NCBI GenBank assembly: GCA_022566535.1
Contig: JADFIR010000008.1
Location: forward strand, 26,826 to 90,825
DNA from: Planctomycetota bacterium
GTDB lineage: Bacteria; Planctomycetota; Phycisphaerae; Phycisphaerales; SM1A02
Length of the DNA: 64,000 bases
Direction: 5' to 3'
In this document: positions 17,939 to 26,761 of the stretch, in pieces
How the letters are laid out: each line of letters starts with the position of its first letter
How positions within the stretch are numbered: position 1 is the first letter of the stretch
The notes under the pieces: generated by a model
Database searches by the model: none
Seen by the model: only the letters and a program-made list of their open reading frames with translations
Told to the model about the DNA's origin: nothing
Translations under genes and position numbers: made by a program

Positions 17939-17967
17939 TTGACAGGGCTGCGTGCGACTGCCATACT
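17939..17967 (+). promoter_or_regulatory. Sigma-70-type promoter for the HU gene
   Basis: TTGACA (17939-17944) is a perfect -35 box, followed after exactly 17 bases by CATACT (17962-17967), matching four of six -10 positions. Transcription would begin near 17974, about 130 bases before the HU start, leaving a fairly long leader. Confidence 0.65.
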
Positions 17968-18102
17968 GCAACGTAAAGACGGTTGCCCGGATCGGCTGGT
18001 TGGGCGGGTGTGCTGCTTTGCAAGTCGTCGCGCGATTGCGGGTGATCGTTCGCAAAGGTTCGGTCTGCTCGTGACAGGCAGTTGACAAGGGGGCTGGAAA
18101 AG

Positions 18103-18480
18103 ATGCCGACGACGACAAAGAAGGATCTCATCGACCGGATCGCCAAGGAAACGCACCAGAAGCGGTCGACGGTGAAGAGGACGGTGCAAAGCTTCCTGGA
18201 CAACGTGATTCGTGAGATCAGCAGGGGGAACCGTCTGGAGTTTCGCGATTTCGGCGTTTTTGAAATCCGCCATCGAGCCCCTCGTGTTGCTCAAAACCCC
18301 AAGACACTGGAACGCGTGCCTGTGCCGGCGAAGAAAACGGTGAAGTTCAAAGTTGGCCGACTGATGAAGATTGCCCTGGAGGGAGATGCCCGGCTGGAGG
18401 GGGCCAGACGGGCCGGCGCGTCAACTTCAAGCAAGCCCAGGCAGCGAGTTTCTGTGACCAGCGACGCGCAGGCCTCCTGA
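18103..18480 (+). CDS. HU/IHF-family DNA-binding protein with C-terminal tail
   Basis: The 125-residue protein has the HU fold signature: TKKDLIDRIAKETHQKRSTV for the helices, FLDNVIREISRGNRLEFRDFGVFEIRHRAPR for the beta arms, and AQNPKTLERVPVPAKKTVKFK (NPxT and intercalating Pro region). HU bends and compacts DNA. Compared with the usual 90 residues it has an extra basic/serine tail of about 30 residues (GASTSSKPRQRVSVTSDAQ), a pattern I would call family-typical for some phyla. ATG 18103 is preceded by a GGAAAAG motif. It has its own promoter and precedes dnaB. Confidence 0.92.
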   Translation: MPTTTKKDLIDRIAKETHQKRSTVKRTVQSFLDNVIREISRGNRLEFRDFGVFEIRHRAPRVAQNPKTLERVPVPAKKTVKFKVGRLMKIALEGDARLEGARRAGASTSSKPRQRVSVTSDAQAS

Positions 18481-18573
18481 TTATCTTTGCGGCGCTGGAG
18501 AGGGCGTCGTTGTGGATCAACTGCCGCTTGTTCGCCGCACCCGGCGCGGGCGGGGAGGCTGACTGGCTCACGG

Positions 18574-20058
18574 ATGAGCACAACTCCCACCACACAAGAC
18601 ACGCTGGGGCCTCCAATGACCGCTGGCCGCACGCCGGGCGGCAACCCGCAGCGCATCGCCCGGCTGTTCGAGAAGCTCCCCCCGCACGCCATCGAAGCCG
18701 AAATGTGCCTTCTGGGCTCGATACTGCTTGAGCCGCGCGAGCTGGGCGACATCACGCTGATCATCAGAGACGGCGAGGACTTCTACAAGCCGGCCAACGG
18801 CGCCATCTACGACGCCATGGTCGAGCTGTACGACGCCCACGCGTCCCTCGATGTCGTGCAGCTCAACCAGGTGCTGGTGGATCGCGATGTCCTGGACGCC
18901 GTTGGCGGGCAGGATTACCTGGTGGAGCTGGCCAGTTGCGTGCCCAGCGCCGCCAACGCCGGCCACTACGCTCGGCTGGTCCGCGAAAAGGCCATGGTCC
19001 GCCGGCTCATTGAGCAGGCCGGTGAGATTCTTCACGAGGCCTTTCACAGCCGCGATGATGCGGCGACGATTCTCGATCAAGCCGAGCACCGCATCTTCAC
19101 GATCGCCGAGCGCTACGAACACAGCGAGGTGGAGACGCTGGGGCGCCTTGTCCAGGAAGTCGTGGCCAGGCTGCAAGCCAGCGACGGAAGACAAGTCAGC
19201 GGGGTGCTCAGCGGGTTCGCCGAGCTTGACGAGCTCACCGGTGGATTTCAGCAGGGCGACTTCATCATCATTGCAGGCCGGCCATCCATGGGAAAGACTG
19301 CCCTGGCGCTCAACGCCGCAGAAAACATGGCGATGCGCGGCGATGGCGTGGGTATCTTCAGCCTGGAGATGAGCAAGCACCATCTTGTCGAGCGGTTGCT
19401 CGCGTCACGATCCGGTCTGGAGCTCCACCGGCTTCGGCGCATGATGCTGGGTAAGGAGCACTATAGCCGCCTGTTTGCCGCCTGCGGTGATCTGCAAGAT
19501 GCCCCGATCTACGTGGACGACCTCGCCGCCTCGACGCTCCTGCAAATCCGGGCCCGGGCCCGGCGAATGGTCGCCAAGTACGACATCAAGGCGATCTTCA
19601 TCGATTACATTCAACTGATCACCGTCGGCGCGCGGGTCGAATCACGCCAGGTGGAGGTCAGCGAGATCAGCCGGGGCCTCAAAGCGCTGGCCCGCGAGCT
19701 GAATCTGCCCGTGATCTGCATGAGTCAGCTCAACCGCTCGCCAGAGCAGCGGGAAGGGCACAAGCCGCGTCTCAGTGATCTACGCGAGTCGGGGTCGCTC
19801 GAACAGGACGCCGACGTCGTCGCCCTGCTGCATCGTGAGGACTACTACCACCTGGGCGAAAAGGACTACGATCCCACCGGCACCGCCGATCTGATTATCG
19901 CCAAGCAGCGCAACGGCCCAACGGGCGCCATAAAGCTCTCATGGATCGAGCAGTCCACCCGGTTCAAGGATTATTCGTCCGCTGTTGGTGCGGGTGAGTA
20001 TGCCGGCGGAATCGGGCCTGCAGCACCTGTTGAGGTCGGGGCCGAGTTGCCGATTTGA
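18574..20058 (+). CDS. dnaB: Replicative DNA helicase DnaB
   Basis: The protein of about 494 residues has the DnaB N-terminal domain (LPPHAIEAEMCLLGSILLEP) and the RecA-like helicase domain with Walker A GRPSMGKTALALNAA, the ILFIDYIQL-like Walker B (IKAIFIDYIQLI), and the RESGSLEQDADVVALLHRE arginine-finger motif. DnaB unwinds DNA at the fork. I chose ATG 18574 (MSTTPTTQ) over the first in-frame start at 18487, whose Arg/Cys-rich lead is not family-like. It follows HU closely and may be cotranscribed with it. Confidence 0.96.
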   Translation: MSTTPTTQDTLGPPMTAGRTPGGNPQRIARLFEKLPPHAIEAEMCLLGSILLEPRELGDITLIIRDGEDFYKPANGAIYDAMVELYDAHASLDVVQLNQVLVDRDVLDAVGGQDYLVELASCVPSAANAGHYARLVREKAMVRRLIEQAGEILHEAFHSRDDAATILDQAEHRIFTIAERYEHSEVETLGRLVQEVVARLQASDGRQVSGVLSGFAELDELTGGFQQGDFIIIAGRPSMGKTALALNAAENMAMRGDGVGIFSLEMSKHHLVERLLASRSGLELHRLRRMMLGKEHYSRLFAACGDLQDAPIYVDDLAASTLLQIRARARRMVAKYDIKAIFIDYIQLITVGARVESRQVEVSEISRGLKALARELNLPVICMSQLNRSPEQREGHKPRLSDLRESGSLEQDADVVALLHREDYYHLGEKDYDPTGTADLIIAKQRNGPTGAIKLSWIEQSTRFKDYSSAVGAGEYAGGIGPAAPVEVGAELPI

Positions 20059-20076
20059 GTTGGCCTGCGCCGCTGT

Positions 20077-21096
20077 CTACCACGGCTTCTCGCGGGCGAC
20101 GATCCATGCCATGTATCCCAGGTACAGGGCCAGCAGCACCGCACCTTCGGTGCGGGTGATCTTGTTACGGTGAGTCACCGCCATCGGCAACAGCAGCAGC
20201 GCGATGAAGAGCATCATTGAGAGGTCCTGCCAGCCGTGGCTTGCCGGGACCCCAACGGGGTGCACGATCGCCGTAGTACCCAGCACGAGCAGCAGGTTGA
20301 ACAGGTTGGAGCCGACCACGTTGCCGACGGCCAGATCGTGGTGCCCCCTTCGGCAAGCGACGATGCACGTCGCAAGCTCCGGCAGGCTGGTGGCGACGGC
20401 GACGATGGTCAGGCCGATCAGCGCTTCGCTGAGCCCCAGCGATCGCGCGATGGCGACCGCGCTTGTTTCGCTGAGCTTTCCCCCGGCAACCAGACCGCTC
20501 AGCCCCACCAGACACAACACGGATGCGCCGATGATCGAGGCACGGGTCTCCGCCTCGGCCTCCACGGAAAGCTCGCGAACAAGTGGGTCCGCCGCATCCC
20601 GCCTGCCCATGCGGTACCAACTGACCATAAAGACGGCGAACCCGATGAGCATCAGCACGCCGTCGAATCGCCCGAAGCCGCTGCCGTTCGCGCCCGGCGG
20701 CAGCAGGGCCAGCCCGATCATCGCCACGGAGACAACGATCAGCCACGGCAGCTCCTTGCTGACGATCCGCCCGTGAACAGCCAAAGGGGCCACCAGCGCG
20801 GTCAAGCCCAGGATCAGTCCGATGTTGGCGATGTTGGACCCGACGATGTTGCCGAAGCTGAGATCAGGGTGGCCGTTTCGCGCCGCGATGACATTGAAGA
20901 AAAGCTCCGGAGAGCTGGTGCCCAGCGCCACCACGGTCAAACCGACGACCAACGTTGACACGCCGAGGCGCCGCGCGATCGTGACCGTTCCGCTGACCAG
21001 CCAATGTCCGCCCAGCAGCAGCAGGGCGATGCCCACGCCAAGGGTGACCACTGCGGCGAATGGATCTTCCACGAATTGGTCGAGAGCCTCAAACAT
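20077..21096 (-). CDS. CaCA-family calcium/sodium antiporter (YrbG type)
   Basis: The 339-residue membrane protein has the two inverted repeats of the CaCA superfamily. Alpha-1 reads GTSSPELFFNVIAARNG with GNIVGSNIANIGLILG, and alpha-2 reads ATSLPELATCIVACRRG with GNVVGSNLFNLLLVLG; the acidic residues in SPE and LPE line the cation site. It probably exchanges Ca2+ for Na+ or H+ across the cytoplasmic membrane. It is convergent with dnaB, 18 bases apart. Confidence 0.93.
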   Translation of the reverse strand: MFEALDQFVEDPFAAVVTLGVGIALLLLGGHWLVSGTVTIARRLGVSTLVVGLTVVALGTSSPELFFNVIAARNGHPDLSFGNIVGSNIANIGLILGLTALVAPLAVHGRIVSKELPWLIVVSVAMIGLALLPPGANGSGFGRFDGVLMLIGFAVFMVSWYRMGRRDAADPLVRELSVEAEAETRASIIGASVLCLVGLSGLVAGGKLSETSAVAIARSLGLSEALIGLTIVAVATSLPELATCIVACRRGHHDLAVGNVVGSNLFNLLLVLGTTAIVHPVGVPASHGWQDLSMMLFIALLLLPMAVTHRNKITRTEGAVLLALYLGYMAWIVAREKPW

Positions 21097-21213
21097 GGTC
21101 CGTCGATTGTAATGGCGGCCGGCTTCACCGGCCGAGGGCGGGCGTAGGATGTCGCGGTCTCATTGACCCGCTTGAATGCGGGCGGAACAAAAGACGCTGC
21201 CGGTGGTAACAAC

Positions 21214-21233
21214 CCGCGGATATGCATCCGCGG
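21214..21233. repeat. REP-like hairpin CCGCGGAT-ATGC-ATCCGCGG
   Basis: An eight-base perfect stem with a four-base loop, followed by CTGT, a variant of the CTAT flank found in other members of this window's hairpin family. It lies in the divergent gap between the antiporter and the sigma factor gene. Confidence 0.65.
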
Positions 21234-21257
21234 CTGTCACACCCAGCCGTCCTCCCC

Positions 21258-21299
21258 ATAACTCCTAACCCCTGATTCCTGACTCCTTACTCCTCCTCG
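21258..21299 (+). repeat. Short-period pyrimidine-rich array directly before a start codon
   Basis: The sequence consists of successive 7-8 base units such as AACTCCT, AACCCCTG, ATTCCTG, ACTCCTT and ACTCCTC, ending five bases before ATG 21305. It takes the place where a Shine-Dalgarno sequence would be expected. Similar arrays in the same sense orientation precede the genes starting at 30408 and 48623. Confidence 0.6.
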
Positions 21300-21304
21300 G
21301 CCTC

Positions 21305-21868
21305 ATGGCTCCCTCATCGTCCAACGAGACGCTCGAAGCGACCCTGCAACGGGCGGCTGTTGGCGATGAGTCAGCCTGGCGCCAGCTTGTGGAGATGTAC
21401 ACCCCGCGGGTGTACGGGCTGATACGTGCTCAATGCGGCAACACGGACCTCGCCGAGGAAATCACGCAATCGACATTCTGCACGATCGTGGCGAAGATCG
21501 GCCGGTATTCCGAACTGGGCCGGTTCGAGTCCTGGCTGTTCCGCATTGCCATGAACCGCCTGCGAGACGAGATGCGTCGGCGCAAGCGGCAAGCCAACCC
21601 CGTGGAAAGCGAGACGCTCATGGGTCTCGCCGGCGCTGCGAAAGCTGCTGACAACCCCGACCCCGAGGAGGCACAAGCACTGCGAGCGGCCCTTGCACGG
21701 TTATCGGATGCCGACCGGCGGGTCGTTCATCTGCGGCATTTCGCCGGCCTGAGCTTTGCTCAGATCGCCCAGGTCCTTGGCGAACCCTTGGGGACGGTCC
21801 TGGCCCGGCAACATCGGGCCCTGAAGAAGCTCCGGCAGCTGCTGGTCGGTGACCCGCGACATTCCTGA
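21305..21868 (+). CDS. ECF-type sigma-70 family sigma factor
   Basis: The 187-residue protein has region 2 (VEMYTPRVYGLIRAQCGN, EEITQSTFCTIVAKI, FESWLFRIAMNRLRDEMRR) and region 4 (LSDADRRVVHLRHFAGLSFAQIAQVLGEPLGTVLARQHRALKKLR) of ECF sigma factors and lacks regions 1 and 3. It should direct RNA polymerase to a small regulon. The next two genes on the same strand encode a one-helix membrane protein and an exported coiled-coil protein, so an envelope-sensing circuit is likely. A pyrimidine array precedes its start instead of a clear ribosome-binding site. Confidence 0.92.
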   Translation: MAPSSSNETLEATLQRAAVGDESAWRQLVEMYTPRVYGLIRAQCGNTDLAEEITQSTFCTIVAKIGRYSELGRFESWLFRIAMNRLRDEMRRRKRQANPVESETLMGLAGAAKAADNPDPEEAQALRAALARLSDADRRVVHLRHFAGLSFAQIAQVLGEPLGTVLARQHRALKKLRQLLVGDPRHS

Positions 21869-21924
21869 CCGCCACAGCCGATCCGCAGCAATGAAGCTGC
21901 GCCTGATTCGTTTGGTTCTACGTC

Positions 21925-22431
21925 ATGGCGACTTCCGCAGGTAATCACCCCTCAGGCCCCGGGCACGAACGCGAGACCACCTATGCCGGGCCGCCCGAGC
22001 TTCGGTCGCTTGATGCGATGCTTGCGCGGCAGGCTGGTCGGCTCCGAGTGCCCCAAGGTTTGATCCAGCGGGTGTTCGAAGCATCGGTGGCTGGGCTGCC
22101 GAGCCCGCGACGGGTTTGGCGTAGAGCTTCTCATCCGGAGCCGGTAATGGCCACGGTGTCTCTGTGGAGCCGACTGGCCATGGCGGCGTCGATTGGGCTG
22201 GCCTTCATCGTGGCCAGCCAGTTCCTCCGCCCCCAGCCCCTGCTGTCGCCGGAGATGGAGCTGGTCCTGATGGGTGACGCCCGGGACACACGCAACGGGC
22301 TGTACCGGATACTGCTGGATTCCGACGTGCAGCCGCTGGGCGAGGTGGAGCATCTGCTTCTGACCAGGGACATGACGTTTGACGACCTCGGCCACGACCT
22401 GACGATGCTTGTCGCTGACTTGGATATGTAA
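21925..22431 (+). CDS. Single-pass membrane protein, possible anti-sigma factor
   Basis: The 168-residue protein has a cytoplasmic N-terminal part of about 75 residues (ELRSLDAMLARQAGRLRVPQGLIQRVFEAS), one membrane helix (LAMAASIGLAFIVASQFL) and an outer domain. Position immediately after the ECF sigma gene and the topology suggest an anti-sigma factor. No HxxxCxxC zinc motif is present, so it is not a classical ZAS-type anti-sigma. The outer domain contains GDARDTRNGLYRILLDSD and ends in an acidic segment. Function is inferred from context. Confidence 0.65.
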   Translation: MATSAGNHPSGPGHERETTYAGPPELRSLDAMLARQAGRLRVPQGLIQRVFEASVAGLPSPRRVWRRASHPEPVMATVSLWSRLAMAASIGLAFIVASQFLRPQPLLSPEMELVLMGDARDTRNGLYRILLDSDVQPLGEVEHLLLTRDMTFDDLGHDLTMLVADLDM

Positions 22432-22441
22432 TGGAGCGGAG

Positions 22442-23230
22442 ATGACAGGCAGCATGAACCGGGTTGTAGGCGTGGCCACGATCGGAAGTACGCTGGTGCT
22501 CGTAGCGGCCTTCGTGGCTGGATCGTTGGCCCAAGCCGGCGATGAGCCTGCGGTGTCACTTGCCCAGGCGACAGCGAACTTGCCGGCCGATGAGCTTCGG
22601 CTGCTCGATGTCGCGTGGGCTGAGGCTGAGCCGCCGGAGGCTCACGAGAAGAAGGTCGGCGCGTCGAAACCAGCGCGGGGCTCCGCCGTTGGTGATCCAG
22701 ACCGACGACGCCGTCGGCCGGGCCGCCCGCTGACCCCGACGCTGGTCGAACAATGTCTGGAAGTGGCCCGCGACGTCGAGCCGGCTCTGGCCAAGCGGCT
22801 GGAGGAACTCCGCCAACGCCGCCCGGGCCCAGCCTTTGAGCGGGCCATCCGCAATGCCCGGCACCTGGTGGGCCTGGCTCGGCTCAAAGAGCGCGATCCC
22901 CAGCTGTATGCGCTCAAGGTGAAAGAGCTGCGCCTGGATGCTCAGATCGACAGCATCCTCAAGCAGTTGGCTGGAGCGCGCCAGACATCAAGTGAAGCGG
23001 CCGAGGTCATTGAATCTCACGTGCGGGGCCTGGTGCGGCAGCAGGTCGCTGCCTCCATTGCTTCGCGCGGCATGTATCTGCTGCGCCTCAAGGAGAACTT
23101 GAAGTCGCTTCAGGAGCAGCTTGCCCACGATGCGGCCAACTTCGAGGAGGCCGTGGAGCGGCGAATGAGAGCGCTGATCGAGGAAGCTGAGCCTCTGCTG
23201 CCTGCGGCTTCGGAATCGAGCACCGGGTAG
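22442..23230 (+). CDS. Exported helical protein in the ECF sigma operon
   Basis: ATG 22442 is preceded by GGAGCGGAG. The 262-residue product starts with a signal peptide (VATIGSTLVLVAAFVAGSLAQA) and is otherwise mostly charged alpha helix, for example RLKERDPQLYALKVKELRL and the long LRLKENLKSLQEQLAHDAANFEEAVERRM stretch that looks coiled coil. I know no family name. It overlaps no neighbour and follows the putative anti-sigma gene by 10 bases. It may be a periplasmic partner or sensor for that protein. Confidence 0.7.
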   Translation: MTGSMNRVVGVATIGSTLVLVAAFVAGSLAQAGDEPAVSLAQATANLPADELRLLDVAWAEAEPPEAHEKKVGASKPARGSAVGDPDRRRRRPGRPLTPTLVEQCLEVARDVEPALAKRLEELRQRRPGPAFERAIRNARHLVGLARLKERDPQLYALKVKELRLDAQIDSILKQLAGARQTSSEAAEVIESHVRGLVRQQVAASIASRGMYLLRLKENLKSLQEQLAHDAANFEEAVERRMRALIEEAEPLLPAASESSTG

Positions 23231-23303
23231 GTACGGACATCCCGCCCGTTCCTCACAGGCCCAGCCCGGGGGTTGAGTATCCACAGACAAATGTTGCGCT
23301 TGA

Positions 23304-23328
23304 CCCCCCGGCGAAGCCGGGGGCTATG
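23304..23328. repeat. REP-like hairpin CCCCCGGC-GAA-GCCGGGGG followed by CTATG
   Basis: A perfect eight-base stem with a three-base loop and the CTATG flank that marks this hairpin family in the window. It lies between the sigma operon and the OppC-like gene and could also act as a weak terminator, although no T-run follows. Confidence 0.7.
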
Positions 23329-23373
23329 GGATCAGATGAATGACCGACTCGGCTACGGTACGATGGCCGGTTG

Positions 23374-24393
23374 ATGGCAGTGCGTAGTCTTGGTCGAGCG
23401 CCCAGATCCAGCCGCACGATGGGCTGGCTTGGTGGCGTGGTGTTGGTGGTGATGGTGCTGGGATGTCTGGCGACGCTGCCTTACACCCTGGGCAAAGGTC
23501 GTGCAGCCGACTCGGGGCGAAGTCTGGCAGCGGGCACTGAACCGCGCCGCTACGAGGCCACGAACCTCGACCAAGCCCTCTTGCCGCCGTTCTGGAGCCG
23601 CCACGCACCCGACGAGCGGCAGCGCGCCGAATCAAGCCCCCAGCCGCCGAGACATCTCCTTGGCTCTGACCGGCTCGGTCGTGACCTGCTGACGCGATGC
23701 CTCGCCGGGGGCGGGATCAGCCTGGGCATCGGGCTGGCCGCAGCCTGCATCGCCGTCGTGATCGGCACGGCCTACGGAGCACTGGCGGGATACCTTGGCG
23801 GCCGAATTGACGGGGCATTGATGCGGATCGTCGATGTGGTCTACGGCCTCCCCTACATCCTGTTGGTGGTGCTGCTAGCGGTGGCGGTGGACGGCCTGAT
23901 CGAACGCTGGGGGCAGGACCTGAGCCCCGGCCTGCGGCAGGCGGTCAACGTCGTCACCCTGCTGGTGGCGATCGGCGGCGTGAGCTGGCTGACTCTGGCC
24001 AGGGTTATCCGCGGGCAGGTTCTCACGCTCAAGCAGCAGCCGTTCATGGAAGCGGCACGGGCCGTTGGGGTGCCTCTTGGGCGTCAGTTCACCCGGCACC
24101 TGCTGCCGAACCTGCTGGGGCCGATCATCGTCTACGCGACTCTCACTGTGCCCGCGGCCATCCTCTCCGAATCATTCCTGAGCTTTCTCGGCATTGGGGT
24201 GAGAGAGCCGCTGCCCAGCTGGGGCAATCTCGCCGCCGACGGCTTGAGCGAGCTGAACACCGTTCGCGTACGCTGGTGGTTGCTGGTGTGGCCGAGCCTG
24301 TTCATTGCCACTACCCTCTTGGCGCTCAATTTTGTCGGTGAAGCGCTCCGCGAAGCGCTCGATCCCAAGCGCAGGGCGGTAGCCGTTGTGTAA
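23374..24393 (+). CDS. OppC/DppC-type ABC transporter permease
   Basis: The 339-residue membrane protein has an N-terminal membrane anchor (GWLGGVVLVVMVLGCLATLPY), the HLLGSDRLGRDLLTRCLAGG motif typical of OppC/DppC, and the EAA loop EAARAVGVPLGRQFTRHLLPNLLGPIIVY that contacts the ATPase. It should form, with an OppB-like permease, the channel of a peptide or similar importer. No OppB, OppA or ATPase gene is adjacent; an OppD-type ATPase gene is about 9 kb away on the other strand. Confidence 0.9.
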   Translation: MAVRSLGRAPRSSRTMGWLGGVVLVVMVLGCLATLPYTLGKGRAADSGRSLAAGTEPRRYEATNLDQALLPPFWSRHAPDERQRAESSPQPPRHLLGSDRLGRDLLTRCLAGGGISLGIGLAAACIAVVIGTAYGALAGYLGGRIDGALMRIVDVVYGLPYILLVVLLAVAVDGLIERWGQDLSPGLRQAVNVVTLLVAIGGVSWLTLARVIRGQVLTLKQQPFMEAARAVGVPLGRQFTRHLLPNLLGPIIVYATLTVPAAILSESFLSFLGIGVREPLPSWGNLAADGLSELNTVRVRWWLLVWPSLFIATTLLALNFVGEALREALDPKRRAVAVV

Positions 24394-24459
24394 CACCAGG
24401 CGCGTGGGACGATCGCGTGTCCCTCTCACATTCCTGTTGATCGGCGGAAAGGATTGACC

Positions 24460-26508
24460 GTGCAAAGCATGTGCAAGAAAACCGGGCCGAAGCGGTTCAC
24501 GATGTATTGGTTTGCCGCATCGGTGGTGGCGTGGTCTTTGTCGGCCGGGGCGGCGGTTGATCCGGATTCGCCCGTCGCCGACGCGCTCGCCCGGGCCGAT
24601 CTGGCCGTCGAACGGATCGTGTCCGTCGCCAACGAGCAACGGAGCTTCGACAACACGGTCGAGGCCATCGACGACCTCATCGCCCAGTTGGAGCTGGACA
24701 CGAACATGACGATGTTCTTGGCCTACGTGTCCACTGACCCCGACGAGCGCCTGGCCGGTGAAAAGGCTGAAGAGGATTTCCGGAACTGGTTGATTGAGCT
24801 TCTGAAGCGCGAGGACCTCTACGGAGCGGTCAAAGCCTATGCCGAGACCAACCCGAACCTCAGCCCCGAGCAGACGCGGCTGCTCAAATTCACGATGCGC
24901 GACTTCCGCCGGGCGGGAATGAACTTGTCGGCGCAAGACCGCCGCCAGCTCACCGAGGTCGAGAAGGAGATCACGCGGCTCAGCATCGAGTTCGAGAAGA
25001 ACATCCGTGCGGAGGAAACAGTTGTGCCCCTGACCCGCGCGGAGCTCAGCGGCTTGCCCGAAGAGTTCTTCGACAACCCCAGCCTCAAGCAATCGGGCGA
25101 CATCTACCTCGTCGGCATGGCCTATCCCCAGTTCCTGCCCATCATGGACTACTGCGACAACGAGACCACCCGCAAGAAAGTCTGGCTGTCGTATAAGCGC
25201 CGGGGCGGGCGGAGAAACGTCGGCGTGTTGGAGCACATCCTCAAGCTCCGCGCCGAAGCGGCCCAACTGTTGGCGTACGCCCATCCGGCCGACTTCGAGA
25301 TCGAGGTCAAAATGGCCAAGAATGCCGACGCTGTCCGAGCGTTCTATGACAGGCTGCGGCCGTTGGTGCGAGAGAAGGCGCTCCTGGACGCTGCCCAACT
25401 GACCGCCGCCAAGCGCGAGCACACCGGCGATCCCAACGCAAAGCTCTCTCCGTGGGACAGCTCCTTTTACTTGAACTATCTCAAGAAGACCAAGTACGCG
25501 GTTGATCCGGAGAAGGTGCGCGAGTACCTGCCGCTTGACCGCGTCATCGATGGGTTGTTTTCGATCACCCAGTCGCTCTACGGACTTGAGTACCACGAGG
25601 TGACGGAGCATGCCGTGTCCGAGGGCCGGGCGATCTGGCATGAGAACGTCCGCCTGTTCGAGGTCTGGGACAAGGTCAGCGGCGAGATGCTGGGTGAGTT
25701 CTATGTCGATCTCCATCCCCGGGAGAACAAGTACGGCCACGCTGCGCAATGGGGCCTGGCTCAGCACAAGGTCTGGTCCGACGGGACCGTCACCAAGCCG
25801 GTGGCGGCGCTGGTCTGCAACTTCAGTGAGCCTACCCCGCAGCGGCCGTCGCTGCTCACCCATGACGAGGTCGAGACATTCTTCCATGAGTTTGGCCACT
25901 GCCTGCACACAATCCTCAGCGAGGCCCGCTACTTTCGATTCGCCGGCACCGGCGTGGAGCGGGACTTCGTGGAAGCGCCGTCGCAGATGTTCGAGAACTG
26001 GGTGTGGGACGCCGACGTGCTGCAAACGTTCGCCCGTCACTATGAGACCGGCGAGCCGTTTCCGCAGGACCTTCTTGACGGCATGATCAAGGCCCGCCAC
26101 CTGGGCTCGGGAATGCTCGCCGAGCATCAGTTCTACTACGGCCTGGTGGATCTGGCCTATCACACCGATCCCGACGGCGAGGTGGATACCACCAAGATTC
26201 AGGCTGAGCTCTTCAGCGAGGTCGAGCTGTACGAAGAAGTTCCCCAGACGTACTACCAGGCTGCATTCGGCCATTTCACCGGATATCAGGCGGGCTACTA
26301 CGGCTATCAGTGGTCGCTGGTGTATGCCTGCGACATGTTTGGGCGGTTCAAGGAACTGGGCCTGCTCGACCCCGAAGCGGGGTTGTACTACCGCAGAAAG
26401 ATCCTCGCTCGCGGTGGGGCGATGGACGGTCTGGACCTGGTGAGGGAGTACCTCGGCCGGGAGCCCCGGATGGACGCCTATCTGGAGCACCTGGGGTTGA
26501 GCCGGTGA
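24460..26508 (+). CDS. Exported M3-family oligopeptidase (oligoendopeptidase F type)
   Basis: The product of about 682 residues starts with a likely signal peptide (MYWFAASVVAWSLSAGAAV region) and has the M3 zinc-peptidase core. The HExxH motif is HEFGH at about residues 476-480, and the third zinc ligand is in RDFVEAPSQMFENWVWD about 25 residues later. M3 enzymes cleave short peptides. GTG 24460 lies six bases after AGGA; TTG 24454 and ATG 24469 are alternatives. A signal peptide is unusual for the usually cytoplasmic family and suggests a periplasmic enzyme. Confidence 0.92.
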   Translation: MQSMCKKTGPKRFTMYWFAASVVAWSLSAGAAVDPDSPVADALARADLAVERIVSVANEQRSFDNTVEAIDDLIAQLELDTNMTMFLAYVSTDPDERLAGEKAEEDFRNWLIELLKREDLYGAVKAYAETNPNLSPEQTRLLKFTMRDFRRAGMNLSAQDRRQLTEVEKEITRLSIEFEKNIRAEETVVPLTRAELSGLPEEFFDNPSLKQSGDIYLVGMAYPQFLPIMDYCDNETTRKKVWLSYKRRGGRRNVGVLEHILKLRAEAAQLLAYAHPADFEIEVKMAKNADAVRAFYDRLRPLVREKALLDAAQLTAAKREHTGDPNAKLSPWDSSFYLNYLKKTKYAVDPEKVREYLPLDRVIDGLFSITQSLYGLEYHEVTEHAVSEGRAIWHENVRLFEVWDKVSGEMLGEFYVDLHPRENKYGHAAQWGLAQHKVWSDGTVTKPVAALVCNFSEPTPQRPSLLTHDEVETFFHEFGHCLHTILSEARYFRFAGTGVERDFVEAPSQMFENWVWDADVLQTFARHYETGEPFPQDLLDGMIKARHLGSGMLAEHQFYYGLVDLAYHTDPDGEVDTTKIQAELFSEVELYEEVPQTYYQAAFGHFTGYQAGYYGYQWSLVYACDMFGRFKELGLLDPEAGLYYRRKILARGGAMDGLDLVREYLGREPRMDAYLEHLGLSR

Positions 26509-26761
26509 GCCGGATCGAACACTCTCGCCGAGCGGCGGAACTACGCCACGTGCCCGGCAACCGTGGCCGATCTTCGTGCGTAAAGCCTGCCGGGGCGAGA
26601 TTCCGTCGGTGGCCTCCGCGCTGTGGTGGGGCTTGACCGGGCATGCGACAGGCAGGAAACTGACTGGCCTTGCTGATTCTCGGCTTCTATTGGTGGTCCC
26701 GGCCGGTCCGATAGCCGGCCGAGGCGAAGGCAAATTCGACCCGCTTGGGAGGTAGAGACCG

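Noticed and set aside
24172..26733. 853-residue minus-strand frame over the M3 peptidase
   Set aside because: It is the antisense shadow of the M3 peptidase gene and has the His/Arg/Leu-rich composition of a complementary frame.
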